Source: Jacaranda mimosifolia
Taxonomy: Eukaryota > Streptophyta > Magnoliopsida > Lamiales > Bignoniaceae
Direction: 5' to 3'
Assembly: GCA_018894105.1 (NCBI GenBank)
Contig: CM032118.1
Coordinates: forward strand, 32,220,690-32,284,689
DNA length: 64,000 bases
Within the stretch, counting starts at the first letter, position 1. Every line of letters begins with the position of its first letter. The notes beneath the pieces are model-generated. The model made no database searches and was not told where the DNA came from. It saw only the letters and a list, made by a program, of their open reading frames with translations. Shown here piece by piece: positions 34,620 to 45,836 of the stretch. The position numbers and the translations under genes were made by a program.

Positions 34620-35715
34620 CTTAGTTGTGATTAGCTGTGTAAATACGCAATAGGATTTGATAAAAGTGGGAGATTCCTTTGCCCTTTTTTTTAGCTAGAT
34701 TTTCTTAACGTTTTTCACTCCAATTGCTAGGAGAAGTTTTATGGGGTCTGAGAGTATTTTTGGTAGATGGCACACTCAGTCCACCTCATCAGAAACTGGA
34801 AAATATTTACATAATGACCAACTTTTGTAGATTTTAAGACTTTTTGTATATGAATGAATTTGGGTACATCATGTTCGCATTGTACCTTTATGTAAAGTAG
34901 ATAGCTTGTGTGTTTACACTACTTACTTGTAGCAATGGTCTGATCTTATTTATGCTTTGATTAATATTGAAAAATTTGCATGGTTTTCCAAATTATTGAG
35001 GTTTCATTCATGCTGCAATGGGATTCACAAATTTATATGTGATGGAAGATGCGTACTTAAGGATGTTAAATGACTGCGGTATTAGGGAATTTTAAAGTGA
35101 TTATAACGAAAGAAAAAATTGCTTTAAATAATTGTAAAATAGCTTGAAATTTATGGTGGGGGAAAATTACCCAAGCAAATGTACCCTTCTCTTGGTCTGA
35201 ACCTCATCGGAAGCGGTGCGTGATATTGACCACAACTTAAAGCCCAAAAACTCTCCACGCTCTAGGAACGACCAGCTATACCTGCAATTACAAAAGGTCA
35301 GGATTTTGGTATATTTTTAGGGAAAATCTTTCGAAATTTAATTAGAAAAAACGATCATTCAATGAATAATTTGAAACAATCTACGCCAACTTAAAAATAC
35401 ATTGTGAACGTATCTAATTATATGTTAAATATTTTTATTTACAAAATGGTGATGAGTAACTTCCATATTGATCTATACTTTGGTTCTATGTGTTTGGACT
35501 TCGCACCCTAATGAACCCTTGGGTGCATGTGTGTATTAAATATAAAAAAAGACACAATTATCTTCTTTTTTTTAATTTTGAAATTATTGAGACAATTAAA
35601 ATAATATTTCCTTATTAGATCACTTATTCTTATTCTTAATTATAAGGTTTAGAGCATTATCTCTGTACTTTTTGATAATAGGGTGAGTCAAAATTCGAAA
35701 TCAAACTCAATCCAA
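34620..35715 (+). other. 3' flank of sirtuin gene, no gene
   Basis: Sequence after the stop codon includes the probable 3' UTR. A far-upstream-like T/G-rich stretch and AATGAATT occur near 34850-34920, but no canonical AATAAA was found close by. From about 35000 it is AT-rich intergenic DNA with no gene seen. Confidence 0.45.
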
Positions 35716-36138
35716 TGCGTGAAATAATTGCATAATCACCTGATCGAGTTGAATGTGATATGAGCTAAAAAAAATTGAGTTCGAGGAAGACCGAGCTAGT
35801 AGAGCATAACCTGGCTTCGGTTACTATGCATTAGAAAATAGAGTGATTAATCAATGTTATATATGTGTGTGTATATATATATTTTTTTTAAAAAAAAAAA
35901 AAAAAAAAAGCATTAAAGCGACGTGAATAAGGGATTTCCCACTGTTATAGAAGAATATGTGGCCTACATGACTTGATGTATTAAAGGCATTAATTAATAG
36001 GGCATGTGTAAGATCACTATATAAATGCATAAGGTGATAGGGATTTTTGGTAATAGGCACATAGAATAGAGAAAGAGAACATGAAGGTGTATTGTAGTAA
36101 AAATATTATTTTCTTGGTATAGCAAATTTTGAATCGCA
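35716..36138 (+). repeat. 5' LTR of outer element
   Basis: Starts TGCGTGAAAT and ends GAATCGCA. It aligns with the split copy at 44713-45017 plus 47944-48016, sharing for example AGCTAGTAGAGCATAAC and GAGAACATGAAG. It contains a (TA)n/(TG)n run and A and T homopolymers at 35862-35910 that are absent from the other copy. Confidence 0.7.
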
Positions 36139-36142
36139 TGAT

Positions 36143-36160
36143 TGGCATAGTCTATTGGAA
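36143..36160 (+). promoter_or_regulatory. Degenerate Tat-type primer binding site
   Basis: TGGCATAGTCTATTGGAA starts four bases after the LTR end and resembles TGGCGCCGTCTGTGGGAA with five changes. Confidence 0.55.
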
Positions 36161-36209
36161 AAGGGTGAGTAAGGCGTGAGAAATTAGATATGGCTTAGTC
36201 CCAACAATC

Positions 36210-36445
36210 AGGGGTCTGCCAAAATTTTTGTTTACAGGAGGTAAAATCCTAAATTATCAAAAATATAATTTTTTTTATTATATATATATACAAAAAAAAA
36301 AAGTACAATGCAGCAAAATGCATATTTTCAATAAGAGGAGGGACAAATTTATAATTTGAGGATAGCAAAAGTGTAATATTTTAAAATTTTTAATATATAT
36401 TTTGAGGGGGGCGGTTGCCCCACCCCCGGCTCCGTCTTTGCCAAC
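36210..36445. repeat. Possible non-autonomous DNA transposon
   Basis: Bases 36403-36440 carry GGGGGGCGGTTGCCCC and GGCTCCGTC, a motif resembling termini of common plant DNA-transposon-like repeats near which GGCGGAGCC occurs. The left limit is only a guess and no TSD was found. Confidence 0.3.
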
Positions 36446-36755
36446 AATAATGAACTACCTATGAAGTAGGGAAGAGCTTTTTTGGCTCATGAGACACTAT
36501 GAACTCTTCTTTCATAATTTTCCGATGGACTTTTAAAATGTTGCGCCCCTCCTCAGTAGTCAGTATCATAAACTTCTCGATGAGCCTTTTCAATTTCCTC
36601 ATCTCGAGTATGAAGAATAGCAAGTAGTTGGTCATCTAGCTTTCATGATCAATGAAACGGCCTTATATTTTTCATCCAACTAGAATAGGTGGCACATTAA
36701 ATCAATTACTTATTTACACGAGCCCTTGTTCTCATAGATAACTTTGCAAAACTTA

Positions 36756-37104
36756 GGCCCCATTTGTTTCATTCTCAAACTCCATTTTCACATTTTCTAC
36801 TATTTGAAAATGGAAACATATTACTTTATATACATTTTCACCCAACATGTTTTTATTTTAATTCTCAAAACACATTACCTAATAACCTATATATCTTCTT
36901 CCAATAACATATATATCTTCTCTCTTTATTATCATTATTACTATTTCTCTCCAACTATAACATACTAAACCCAATATAATTATTACTTTTCCAACAATCT
37001 ATCCAAATGCAAACTCATTTTCAATCCATTTTCACTAACTAACTTTTCAAATTTTGAAAATGATGGAAATGAAAATGAGGATGACAATAAAACCAAATAG
37101 GCAC
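36756..37104. mobile_element. PIF/Tourist-like MITE
   Basis: Left end GGCCCCATTTGTTTCATTCTC and the complement of the right end, GTGCCTATTTGGTTTTATTG, form an imperfect terminal inverted repeat with the C-A-T-T-T-G-G core of the family. The body is symmetrical, with CATTTTCA and TGAAAATG blocks, and no coding sequence is seen. TTA precedes it and GTA follows, so the target duplication is imperfect. Confidence 0.55.
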
Positions 37105-37440
37105 GTATCTTCCCAGGATCAGTTTAAAGTCTCCCACTGAGCTATCATAAAACTAGTAAAGGATGGTAGCCTGAAAAATGATGAAGTTACCATACAAGAG
37201 AGAGAGAGAGAGAGTCAAGGAGATTTTGTCTTGGCTTAGGAAGAGAATGATGACCTAAATGCTGAATCAAAAAAGACCATCCATGTGCTCTCGATCTATC
37301 TAGGGTAGACTTAGGTGGAAGTCTCTACCTAACTTATTACTTCTATCCTGCAAAACATAGCTACTAGCAAAAAAGATTTGATTTGGAGAAAAGCACTCTG
37401 CTTTTTCGAATCAAACTCTCCTTACATTTTTATCCCAAAG
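37105..37440 (+). other. Internal part of outer element, no gene
   Basis: A GA microsatellite lies at 37196-37215. Otherwise non-coding, with no recognisable feature. Confidence 0.4.
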
Positions 37441-37445
37441 ATGAG
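37441..37445. other. Target site duplication, left (ATGAG)
   Basis: Repeated exactly at 43268-43272 and defines the ends of the gag-only element. Confidence 0.9.
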
Positions 37446-37786
37446 TGATATTGCTAAAAATTGACTATAAGGACTATTTGATAATTTGACTACAAATGAC
37501 ATTAAATCATAGATTAATTGGCAGTGTGAAAGAGCTAAAGAGCCCAAAAGACAAACTAAACACATAGAGATGAGTAAAAAAAAAACCCTAATGGGCCTAA
37601 GCCCATTAAGACTAAAAAATATAAATACTCCTAAAGAGACTTGGGGGAGGAAAATAATTTGCCAAAATTCTCTAAGTTGAAGAACTTTTGAGAAGAGAAG
37701 ATCTCTATATGCGTATTCTAGAGAAAAAGAAAACCGACACTGTTGTCTTCTGAAAAGGAACATAACTCCATTTTCGAGCAGCATCA
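37446..37786 (+). repeat. 5' LTR of gag-only element
   Basis: Begins TGATATTGC and ends AGCATCA, 341 bp. It aligns along its length to 42927-43267 (for example GAAGAGAAGATCTCT is present in both). Differences between the two LTRs are numerous by eye, so the insertion is not recent. Confidence 0.88.
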
Positions 37787-37789
37787 TTT

Positions 37790-37808
37790 TGGCATCGTTT
37801 GTAGGAGA
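37790..37808 (+). promoter_or_regulatory. Primer binding site of gag-only element
   Basis: TGGCATCGTTTGTAGGAGA, three bases after the LTR end, is a variant of the Tat-type TGGCGCCGTCTGTGGGA. Confidence 0.75.
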
Positions 37809-37839
37809 CTCAAAGGAAAAAAATGAATGTTGAAGATGC

Positions 37840-39420
37840 AGATGAAATCAAAAGCTCGTAACCTAGCAACCAAGTGACCCCAGCACTAGAGAATGTGGAA
37901 AGTCACCAATAAGAAATACTACCTGGTCTAGTACAAGACCCTACTCTCAATGCAAAACCTATACACTAGGAGGCACCCATGCAATAGGCTCCTTCCCCTA
38001 GAGAATATGTTATGTCTATCATGCAGAAGGCATTCAGTACTCTGTTAGAGAATGTTACTAACGAAGGTACAACAAAAGCAGTCGCTCAATATGCCTAGGA
38101 ACGCCACCCTCGAGAACCACAACAATCTTCTCACAGTAGTTGGGAAGTTTCATCCTTTCTAGAGAGATTTGAGCGAAGAGCTAACTCGGGGAGATGATGT
38201 CGCTCCCCCTTCTTTACCTTACCAAAGAGGTACCCACTTTTCAATCCGAACAGGCTCTATCGGGCATGTACAGTCCATATAGGAATTTAGACCCATTCTT
38301 TGGTACCACACTAGAGTAGTACAGAGCTAGTACCACCTATTGGTCGTTGCTCTCCCAAGTCGTAGTCCATTCTCTTTGGCCATCCTAGCAGAAGCACTTC
38401 CCCATGGGACGAAGATAGCCCAACTATCGGAGTTTGATGGTACCATGAACCCTAAGAGCACTTAGATAATTTTCTGGCAAGGATGGAGCTGTACAATCTA
38501 AGCGAGGTTCCATATGACAAGTTCATTTGCACCACTCTCACTAAGTGTGCCCCAACATGGTTCAATCAGATGCTGGTAAGATCTATTACTAGATGGGAAG
38601 TATTAGTGCAACTTTTCCTTCAATCGCAAGTTCACCAAAATGATAGCTTATCTATTCACTATCAAGTAGCATGATGGAGGGTCCCTGGTGACCTATCTCA
38701 ATCGTTTCATCTAAACTATCCATGAGATCCCACATGTCAGCCAAGAACTTCTTCCTAGTATTATCCAGTAGTACTTGAAGTACCTTAAATTTCAAAAATC
38801 AATTGCTGAAAAGCCATCTATTAAACTGGAAGAGCTCCTCATGTGTGTTGAGAAGTATATCCGCATACAAGAAGCTGCAATTCCTCAAGAAGCTCCTAAG
38901 TAACAGCAATATGATGCAAAGGAATCGATGCACAACCCTTCTCATATGTTCGCCATACACATATCTCTCATTATGTCCTAGGCAAGAATTTTGCGATATC
39001 CCTGCAATGCAGCTTCATCCACGACCACCGAAAAAGTCCATGTGGATCCTAAGAAACCAAAGCTAGACATATGGTGTCGCTTTCATAGCATCAGGGGGTA
39101 TACCATAAATCAATGTTGCCATATAAAAGACTAAATCAAAAGATTAGAGAATACCTCAAGGACTACATGGCTTAAAAAATGTCCATTCCAAAGAAAGGCT
39201 AACAAGCAAAGGAGAGTGAAAGTTATGGGCAGAGACTGGATGAACATTCGAATCTAAAGGAGCATCAACATCTCCATGACCCCGACAATTTCCCTATAAT
39301 GAAAGTCATCTCGGTAATATCTGAAGGAATAGTTGGAGAAGATAATAGCAAATATGTGCTGCAGAACATCACGTTTGTGGAAACGCGTACATTGCAAGAC
39401 ACTCTTGATAAGAACTAAAA
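37840..39420 (+). pseudogene. Tat-type gag, degenerate
   Basis: The plus strand reads LSEFDGTMNPK before a stop, then NFLARMELYNLSEVPYDKFI, CTTLTKCAPTWFNQMLVRSI and TRWEVLVQLFLQ. This matches the Tat gag order Y-D-G-T-x-D-P-x-E-H, F-x-x-x-L-x-G-x-A-x-x-W-F and F-x-x-L-x-x-x-F-L-x-x-F. A later part (38790-39200) has the K-x-A-x-x-L-x-E-L-L-x-x-x-E-K-Y-I region. Several stops, including TAG within the glutamine-rich part, prevent expression. No zinc knuckle was identified. The reading ends near 39420 and no protease follows. Confidence 0.75.
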
Positions 39421-39785
39421 GGCATCCCTCATGGCGCCTCCCCAGGTGGCAAGTTGTTTACCTTAATTTATTTTCTGCATTAGTTTTTTATTACTAGTCT
39501 CTTTCAAATTCAAAGAAAGCCTACCCACTTGGGGATGGCACATTTTTTTTAGTTTTGTTAATCTTTTGAATAAATGCACAACTTTTTATATTCTTCACAT
39601 CATGATGTTTTTTTCATGACCTTTAAACCTTACAGCTCCTCCAAGGCATTTTGGAAAGATGTAATCTCATTAAAAGGTTTTCTAATGAGTTTGAGGAGTA
39701 CGTAGTAGTCATCGAGCATAATCCTAGTATGCAGGTCCCTCTGGAGTACGCAATTGTTGATGAAATCCCATTATAGGCCTCCAGC

Positions 39786-40110
39786 TAAAAAAGCCCACTA
39801 AAGGCTCCTCCATGAGCAAGGCTCTCCTTAGGAATATGTGGCAACCTCTCTAAAAAATCCCAGTAAAGGCTCCTTTGGGAACAAGGCTCCCCTCAGGAGT
39901 ACGTGGCAACCTCTCAAAGAAAGCCCACCAAAGGCTCCCCTTAGAAGTACGTGGTAAACTTCTTAATAAAGTCTACTGAAGGCTCCCATGGGAGTAAGGT
40001 TCCCCTTAAGAGTACGCGGCAACTTCTCTGAAAAAGCCCACTATAAGCTCGCTCAAGAGTATGTGGTAACTCCTCTATAAAACCTACTCTTTGGGAGGCA
40101 CGTGGTACTC
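39786..40110 (+). repeat. Tandem repeat, about 65-bp units
   Basis: About six units begin with variants of AAAAAGCCCACTAAAGGCTCC and end with AGTACGTGGCAACCTCTC. Full units are about 65 bp; some have an internal deletion leaving about 45 bp. The array follows gag in the gag-only element, the place where Tat elements carry hypervariable tandem arrays. Confidence 0.85.
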
Positions 40111-41003
40111 GCTTTAGAAAAGATCTATTACACTGCCATCTATAAGGCACCTATGTAATTAAGCAAAAGAAGGCCACTTTGCTTCCTCCTAAGGATGAAG
40201 GTGGTGACATTTTGACACTTAAAGAAAAATAAAGGAAATTTTCTAAGTTTAGTAACTCATTAAGTCGGTATGAACTTACAATGTAGCCGCCCTGAAGACC
40301 CACAAATACGTCCTTTTTCACCTGAATATTTGAATTATGATATAAACAATTAATCAACTTAAGCAAAAGACTACTTTTCTTTCCTTAGAGAATTTGTTTT
40401 TGTAAGAGATGGACAAAAAGCGCTAAAGAAAGGCGGGCTCCACACCTCCCTAGAGCAACTTTGCTACACATTACACTTGCAAACTATGACAGTTCTGCAA
40501 GCTAACATGGTTAATGAAACAACTGCACGACCTTAACAAAATAATTTTTCCAAGTCCCCAAGAGATCAATAAAGGCATAGCACCTTCATTAGCCTAGACT
40601 AAACTTAGGATGGCACAAAAAAAAAAAAAAACACGCTCGCATTAAACACTGCCGCCCACATAGGGGCGCCAAAGATGGGCACCTGCATGGGTGCTTGATA
40701 TGGGTGACCAATGCCCTGGTGCCCGGTGCTAGTACCTAAAATAGACAACCATTATGAGCGCTAAAGAGTGGCATCTCCTCTCCTTACATGCTCTGACTCT
40801 CAAAGCAAATTAGCTAAGTGTTTGTTCAAATGTAAATAAGCAAAAGCAGAAAAAAATTATTGAAATCATACAAAAAAACAAAAGAGGTGTACGAACTACA
40901 CTTAGCCTCCTAAAATAAATGAGAATATGAAAACAAGAACATGTTGAAATACTACTTAAGCTAAAATAAATAGTGCATAAGTTCCAAACATAAATTCTAC
41001 TTG

Positions 41004-41800
41004 CTACCACCATCCTAAACATAACATCTTCACTCCTACAAAGTTGTATTGTTGGTTCCTGTATAAATTTTGCCCCAACCTTAATGACCTTCTCAAGCTC
41101 TTCAACAACAACTTTAACTGAGGAGCTGAGGAAGTGGGGTATAATATCAACAAGTGTTCTTTACAATAGCACTTGGTCACACTCAAAATGTGGCAACAAC
41201 TCGGGATGGTTTGTTCGTAGATTGTCATCGCCTCCATCTCGGCCATCTCAAAGAACTCGCTAGAGTCCTTGTACTCCTTGACCGAGCCTTCATGAGCCGT
41301 ATTCATACGTGTCCTTCCAACAGAGGAATCTAGGAACTTTTCCCTGCTCTTTAGAGCACAAAGTGTCATCTTCATAATAAGACCTCAACAGGTCACACCA
41401 AGTGATATAAAGTAATTGTACGTCTCGAAGGTTCTTGAAAAGACCCCTCCATGAGGCACTTTGAAAAGATCCCAAAACAACTTAACTTTGCAAGAGAATA
41501 AAGAGATGTTGGGATCATAGAGCTCTCCCAAAACAAAATCTTTAAGTCATTTGCTAAGTGCAAAGCTTCACCAAAAATCCTAAAGGGATTTTCAAAGCAT
41601 AAAGCTCTGCTTAGGATCTTAAGTAGTTGCCAAAGATTGAAACCTTCTTGAAAAAATTCTAAGTCTTGCTCGATCGCATCGTCTAGGCATCCAAACACCT
41701 TCTTCAGTGCCCAAATGCATCGCTTGATGCTAGCCAAATGAGAAATGTCTTTGCACTCTATGGACAGCATCTCCATGCACTTAGAAAGCATCACTTTCAT
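41004..41800 (-). pseudogene. Possible antisense ORF in gag-only element
   Basis: On the strand opposite to gag, three overlapping open stretches (41393-41800, 41290-41475 and 41004-41375) in three frames could be one reading frame with two frameshifts. The first has helical, amphipathic character (AIEQDLEFFQEGFNLWQLLK). The last includes EGSVKEYKDSSEFFEMAEME and TKCYCKEHLL. No known domain is recognised. The position, 3' of gag and antisense, matches the arrangement at 51178-52987 in the other Tat element. Known background: antisense ORFs have been described in Tat-lineage elements such as Grande. Alternative: chance open frames. Confidence 0.4.
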
Positions 41801-42926
41801 TTTGAACCTGTGAACTCCAACCGCTACTTAGTTAGAGACTCTAACTTAGATCATGTCCTATTTCCCGATGTCCCACTCGTAAGACATGATCGTCTTTTAA
41901 GTTGATATACCCTAAGAAGTTTTTACTGCATCTAATGAGTAGGATAAAAATTCATAGAGAGTATGGTAAAGTAAAACAAATGAGAAGAAGAAAGACATCA
42001 CCCTGAGAACTCGTCTCTTAATTGCCAATGAGGCACGCTTCTTACAATTACACATTTAAAATTCACCTAAGTTTATGGATGAATGCGAGGCAGCTAACAC
42101 AATGCCTCCTAAAAAGGACAAGATAGGGAAACCTATCAATCCTTAATATAAACAAAAGTTAAGTAAATGCAAATTTATACACTTAACTGGATTAGCAAAG
42201 TGACTTCAAAAGGTCACCCAAGTATAAGACACCCCAACTCAACATCCTCTAAGATAGAGATCTTTAGTTCTAAGAAACTTATCTAAGTTCTCCTGTGACT
42301 CACAATTACTTAACAACATTCATATGACCCTCATATGAGAAAAGGTAAGCTTCGTATTCATCCAAAAGATGAACATTCAACTAGTTGTAGTGAAATGTCC
42401 AAGTTCATACACCTCGACATAAGTCCCCAACTCGAGCACCCAGAATGGGTGCCTAGACCAGGTGCATATCACTGACATCCAATTTGATCCTTAGAGCAGG
42501 CATGCATTGTGGATGCTCAGAGTAGGCACGTAACAACAATACTACTACTCAGACACCCCAAGCCGACTGACAACTTGTCAAGTGTTGTACTCTTAATTTT
42601 GCCCTTTCTCTCCCTCTCATGTTGGCATTGACCTAATTTTGATCATAATTTGACTCATATATAGTTCTCCGGCTTCTCATTACTTACAATCAACACTCAA
42701 AATTTATCAAAGTCCCTCGACAACTACACATGCATCCTTGAACCTCAACACATCAAATTTTGCTGAGTCTACTAGTGAACTTTATATGCACATCTTAAAA
42801 AGTAAATAAATTAATCAACAAACTTCATTTTTAATAACTTAAAATAAAGAAAAAATTAACAAATTCAAGTCATAACATATTTTCGATATGAAATTAAAAT
42901 ATTTCTATTAAAAATATAGGGCTTAA

Positions 42927-43267
42927 TGATACTACGAAAAATTGATTATAAGGATAATTTGATAATTTGACTAAAAATAACATTAAACCTAAAATTGATT
43001 AACTGAGTAAAAGAGTCTGAGAGCCCAAAGGGAGGCCAAGCCCATAAAAGAGGGGCAAAAAAAAACTAATGGGCTTAAACCTATCAAGACTAAAAACTGT
43101 AAATACTGAGTCCAAGAGAGAACATGGAGGAGAAAAATCATTTGTAAAAATTCTCAAAGTTGAAGAACCTTCGAAAAGAGAAGATCTCTCTGTACGTGTT
43201 GTAAAGAAGACAAACTTATACCCTGATGTCTTCCAAAAAGGACCCTAACTCCATTTCCAAGCAGTCA
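42927..43267 (+). repeat. 3' LTR of gag-only element
   Basis: Begins TGATACTACG and ends AGCAGTCA, 341 bp, partner of 37446-37786. Confidence 0.88.
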
Positions 43268-43272
43268 ATGAG
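43268..43272. other. Target site duplication, right (ATGAG)
   Basis: Exact partner of 37441-37445. Confidence 0.9.
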
Positions 43273-44712
43273 TGATATAGGAGAATAAGACAAGGTGGGA
43301 GGATATAGTGGTAATTTAATTAGTAAGAAAGAGATAAAGGCTCTATCCTTGTAGGTGTAGACTAGGTTGTCTGAGCAAAAGAGTTGGTCGCTCTATGTCT
43401 CCTCTCTAATCATTTTTTTCTTTGTATGCTTCCTGGCCTTCTTTACTTCAACAGATATGTGAGTGTTCATCATCAGATCTTTTGGAAAAAGGTAAATATG
43501 TTAGCAAAGGAAGCACATAGGTAATGAAAAATAAACTAGCAAGTTAGGCGTTATACCAAGAGGCTCAGTCAGCTCTTCTTTAAATGGGTTGAAGTCGAAG
43601 TTGGATAACATTCCTCGCTTATTTACAAAAGGACATATCAAAGTTGTATTCATTTAATTTTTGGAGGATTTCATCATAAGTTGCAGGACACATCGAGTAA
43701 GGTTCTCTCTAAAAAATATAATCAACCTAACTCGTTTTGAACTCCCAAGGCTTAGGGGATGAGATAAATAAATATGACTTTCCAACTAAGAAGGTTATGT
43801 CAGCAAGATATTGATGAATAATTGAGAAATTACCATTAGGTGAAAAAAAATTAGGGTAAAGCTGATTTAAAAACATATTGTATATATGATCGAGCTATGT
43901 AGATGGATAAGTAGGGAATAGAAAACCTAAGCTCACCTCTAATTTGTTCAAAAAATATATATATATAAATAGCCTTCATGGGAAGCTGGAGCAATATGTG
44001 TCAGAGAACCAAGATGTTGTAAGTCAGGGGATTACCCATGAGTTTGTAAAATGATTATACTCAGCCTGGGTAAACCTTGAGTCGTAAATATCATAAGAAA
44101 AATCTCATTGGAGCCCTATTGTTCTTGACCAATTCTCGAGATCTAAAACTTTGAGATAAAGTTCAAATATTATCTTGATTGGGGCTTATTGGTTGTAGTT
44201 TGGTGTGACTTAGTGAATAAGCATTACTGGAGTCATGATTAAGAGAGGCAGATGTGATAATGAAGCAATACATTGAAAAAGAAGATAGAATGATGCTGCA
44301 AAACAAAAAAAAGAAATGAAGAGTGCGATGAGAATAAACAAACAATAAATCTAAAACTCTCGAACAAAAGAAATTTTAAAGTAAATGTGAGAAAAGCCAA
44401 GATACTCACATGTAAAAATAATAGGGCAAAGCTGTGGGCAAAATGTTGGACTTTCCAGCAATCTTCGCCTAGAAGAAATGATTGAAAGAATTTTGGAGGA
44501 ATGTAAAAGGGTAAGAAAATGAATAAGGTGTAAGCAACCCTAATAACTTATGAAATGTAATGATTACAATAGGCATAATCGGTGCAGAAAAAAACTTGGG
44601 CAATTAAATAATAAAAAGAGGCATGAGTCCCAAGGAAAGGGCACTGAAAAACTATTGAAGGTGCAAAATACCCCAAAGCGCCATACTCTTTATTAGAGTA
44701 AGAGGGAGCTAG
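43273..44712 (+). other. Internal part of outer element, no gene
   Basis: No gag or pol motif and no long frame. The final bases are purine-rich (AAGAGGGAG near 44705), probably the polypurine tract before the 3' LTR. Confidence 0.45.
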
Positions 44713-45017
44713 TGATGTGCAAAATATCTACACAATCACCTAATTGAGTTGGATGCGATCCAAGCTAAAAGAAACTTGAGCTGGAGGAAAGACGAGCTAG
44801 TAGAGCATAACTTGGCTTCAGTTATTGTGTGTTAGATGAAAGAGTGGGTGATCAATGCCCAAAGAAACTACAAGATGTTAAGGCAATATCAAGAAGGTGT
44901 TTTTGACTATTACTGAAGAATTTATGACATGGACTTAATGTTTTAAAAGAATTAGCATGTGTAAAATTGCCTTATAAATGTAAAACTGATGGGGTTTTTG
45001 AGTAAATAGGTATAGAG

Positions 45018-45820
45018 TAGGGGTGTGCAAAAAAATAAAAAACCCATCAAACCGATCTAAAGCTAGAAAAATCGAACTTTGATTATATTACCAAAAATCG
45101 ATCAATAGAACCGAATCAAAATTAGGTTTACTTTTATTTGATTTTTCTTTTTCTTTTTTTATGTTATTTTTTCATTTATTTTCAATAGCTCCAAAGTCCG
45201 AATGGATGTAATTTGAACAATTTAAATATAATATGGAAGTGATTTGAACAAGTTAGACAATTTGAATTTAATTTACTACTTAGTATTTAAAACTTGAATA
45301 ATTTATTTGTATGTAATGTAGTTTAGACTACTATTTGGAGCTCAGACAATTATTTTTTTGTAGTTGATACTTGATAAGTTGTAAGTGCTATATTTCTATT
45401 TAGTTTTGTTTTGAATCTCATGGCTAATTATAGTTTCTTTACTTCATGGATGATTTCTTTGTCTTTAATTTGTTTGATTGATTTAATATGTTAGGTTTCT
45501 TGAATTAAACTCATGATTCGTATGTGCATATTTCAACTATAGTGAGTAGTGATAATATATGGTAATATTTCTGAAAAAAGTAAAATAAAATTATCCAAGT
45601 TTAATTTGATCCTGTTTGATTTTGGATAACCGCAAAACCAGAACCAAAACCAAATTGATTTAATATATTTGGTTCAGTTTCGATTAAAATCGGTTAAAAA
45701 TTTGAACCTAATCGAACTTGATTTAGTTTGATTTTCAATTGTCCAACATGGACAACTGAAATTTTTGGTTAACTGACTGAATCATTTAATTCGATTGGTT
45801 TAATTGATTAAACACCCCCA
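45018..45820. mobile_element. hAT-like non-autonomous transposon, 803 bp
   Basis: Starts TAGGGGTGTGC and ends AACACCCCCA, an imperfect terminal inverted repeat of hAT type. Flanks GTATAGAG (45010-45017) and TCATAGAG (45821-45828) agree in six of eight bases, consistent with an 8-bp duplication. The interior is rich in A-A-C-C-G-A and G-G-T-T-x-x-G blocks in both orientations, and no transposase is seen. Confidence 0.65.
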
Positions 45821-45836
45821 TCATAGAGAACACAAA

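Larger units (their letters stand above)
37446..43267 (+). mobile_element. Complete gag-only Tat-type LTR element (non-autonomous)
   Basis: Both ends are exactly defined: LTRs 37446-37786 and 42927-43267, each 341 bp, with TSD ATGAG on both sides; total 5822 bp. A PBS at 37790-37808 follows the left LTR. The internal region holds a broken Tat-type gag (about 37840-39420), then a 3.5-kb region without protease, RT, RNase H or integrase. In that region lie a tandem repeat (39786-40110) and a possible antisense reading frame (about 41004-41800). Transposition would have needed proteins from a partner element. It sits inside the outer LTR element. Confidence 0.88.

Noticed and set aside
39786..40110. 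Tandem repeat considered as a CRISPR array
   Set aside because: Units are contiguous with no unique spacers, in a plant retrotransposon.
45018..45820. Considered as a Helitron
   Set aside because: The ends form an inverted repeat and the flanks show a partial 8-bp duplication; no TC start, CTRR end or A-T target pattern is seen.
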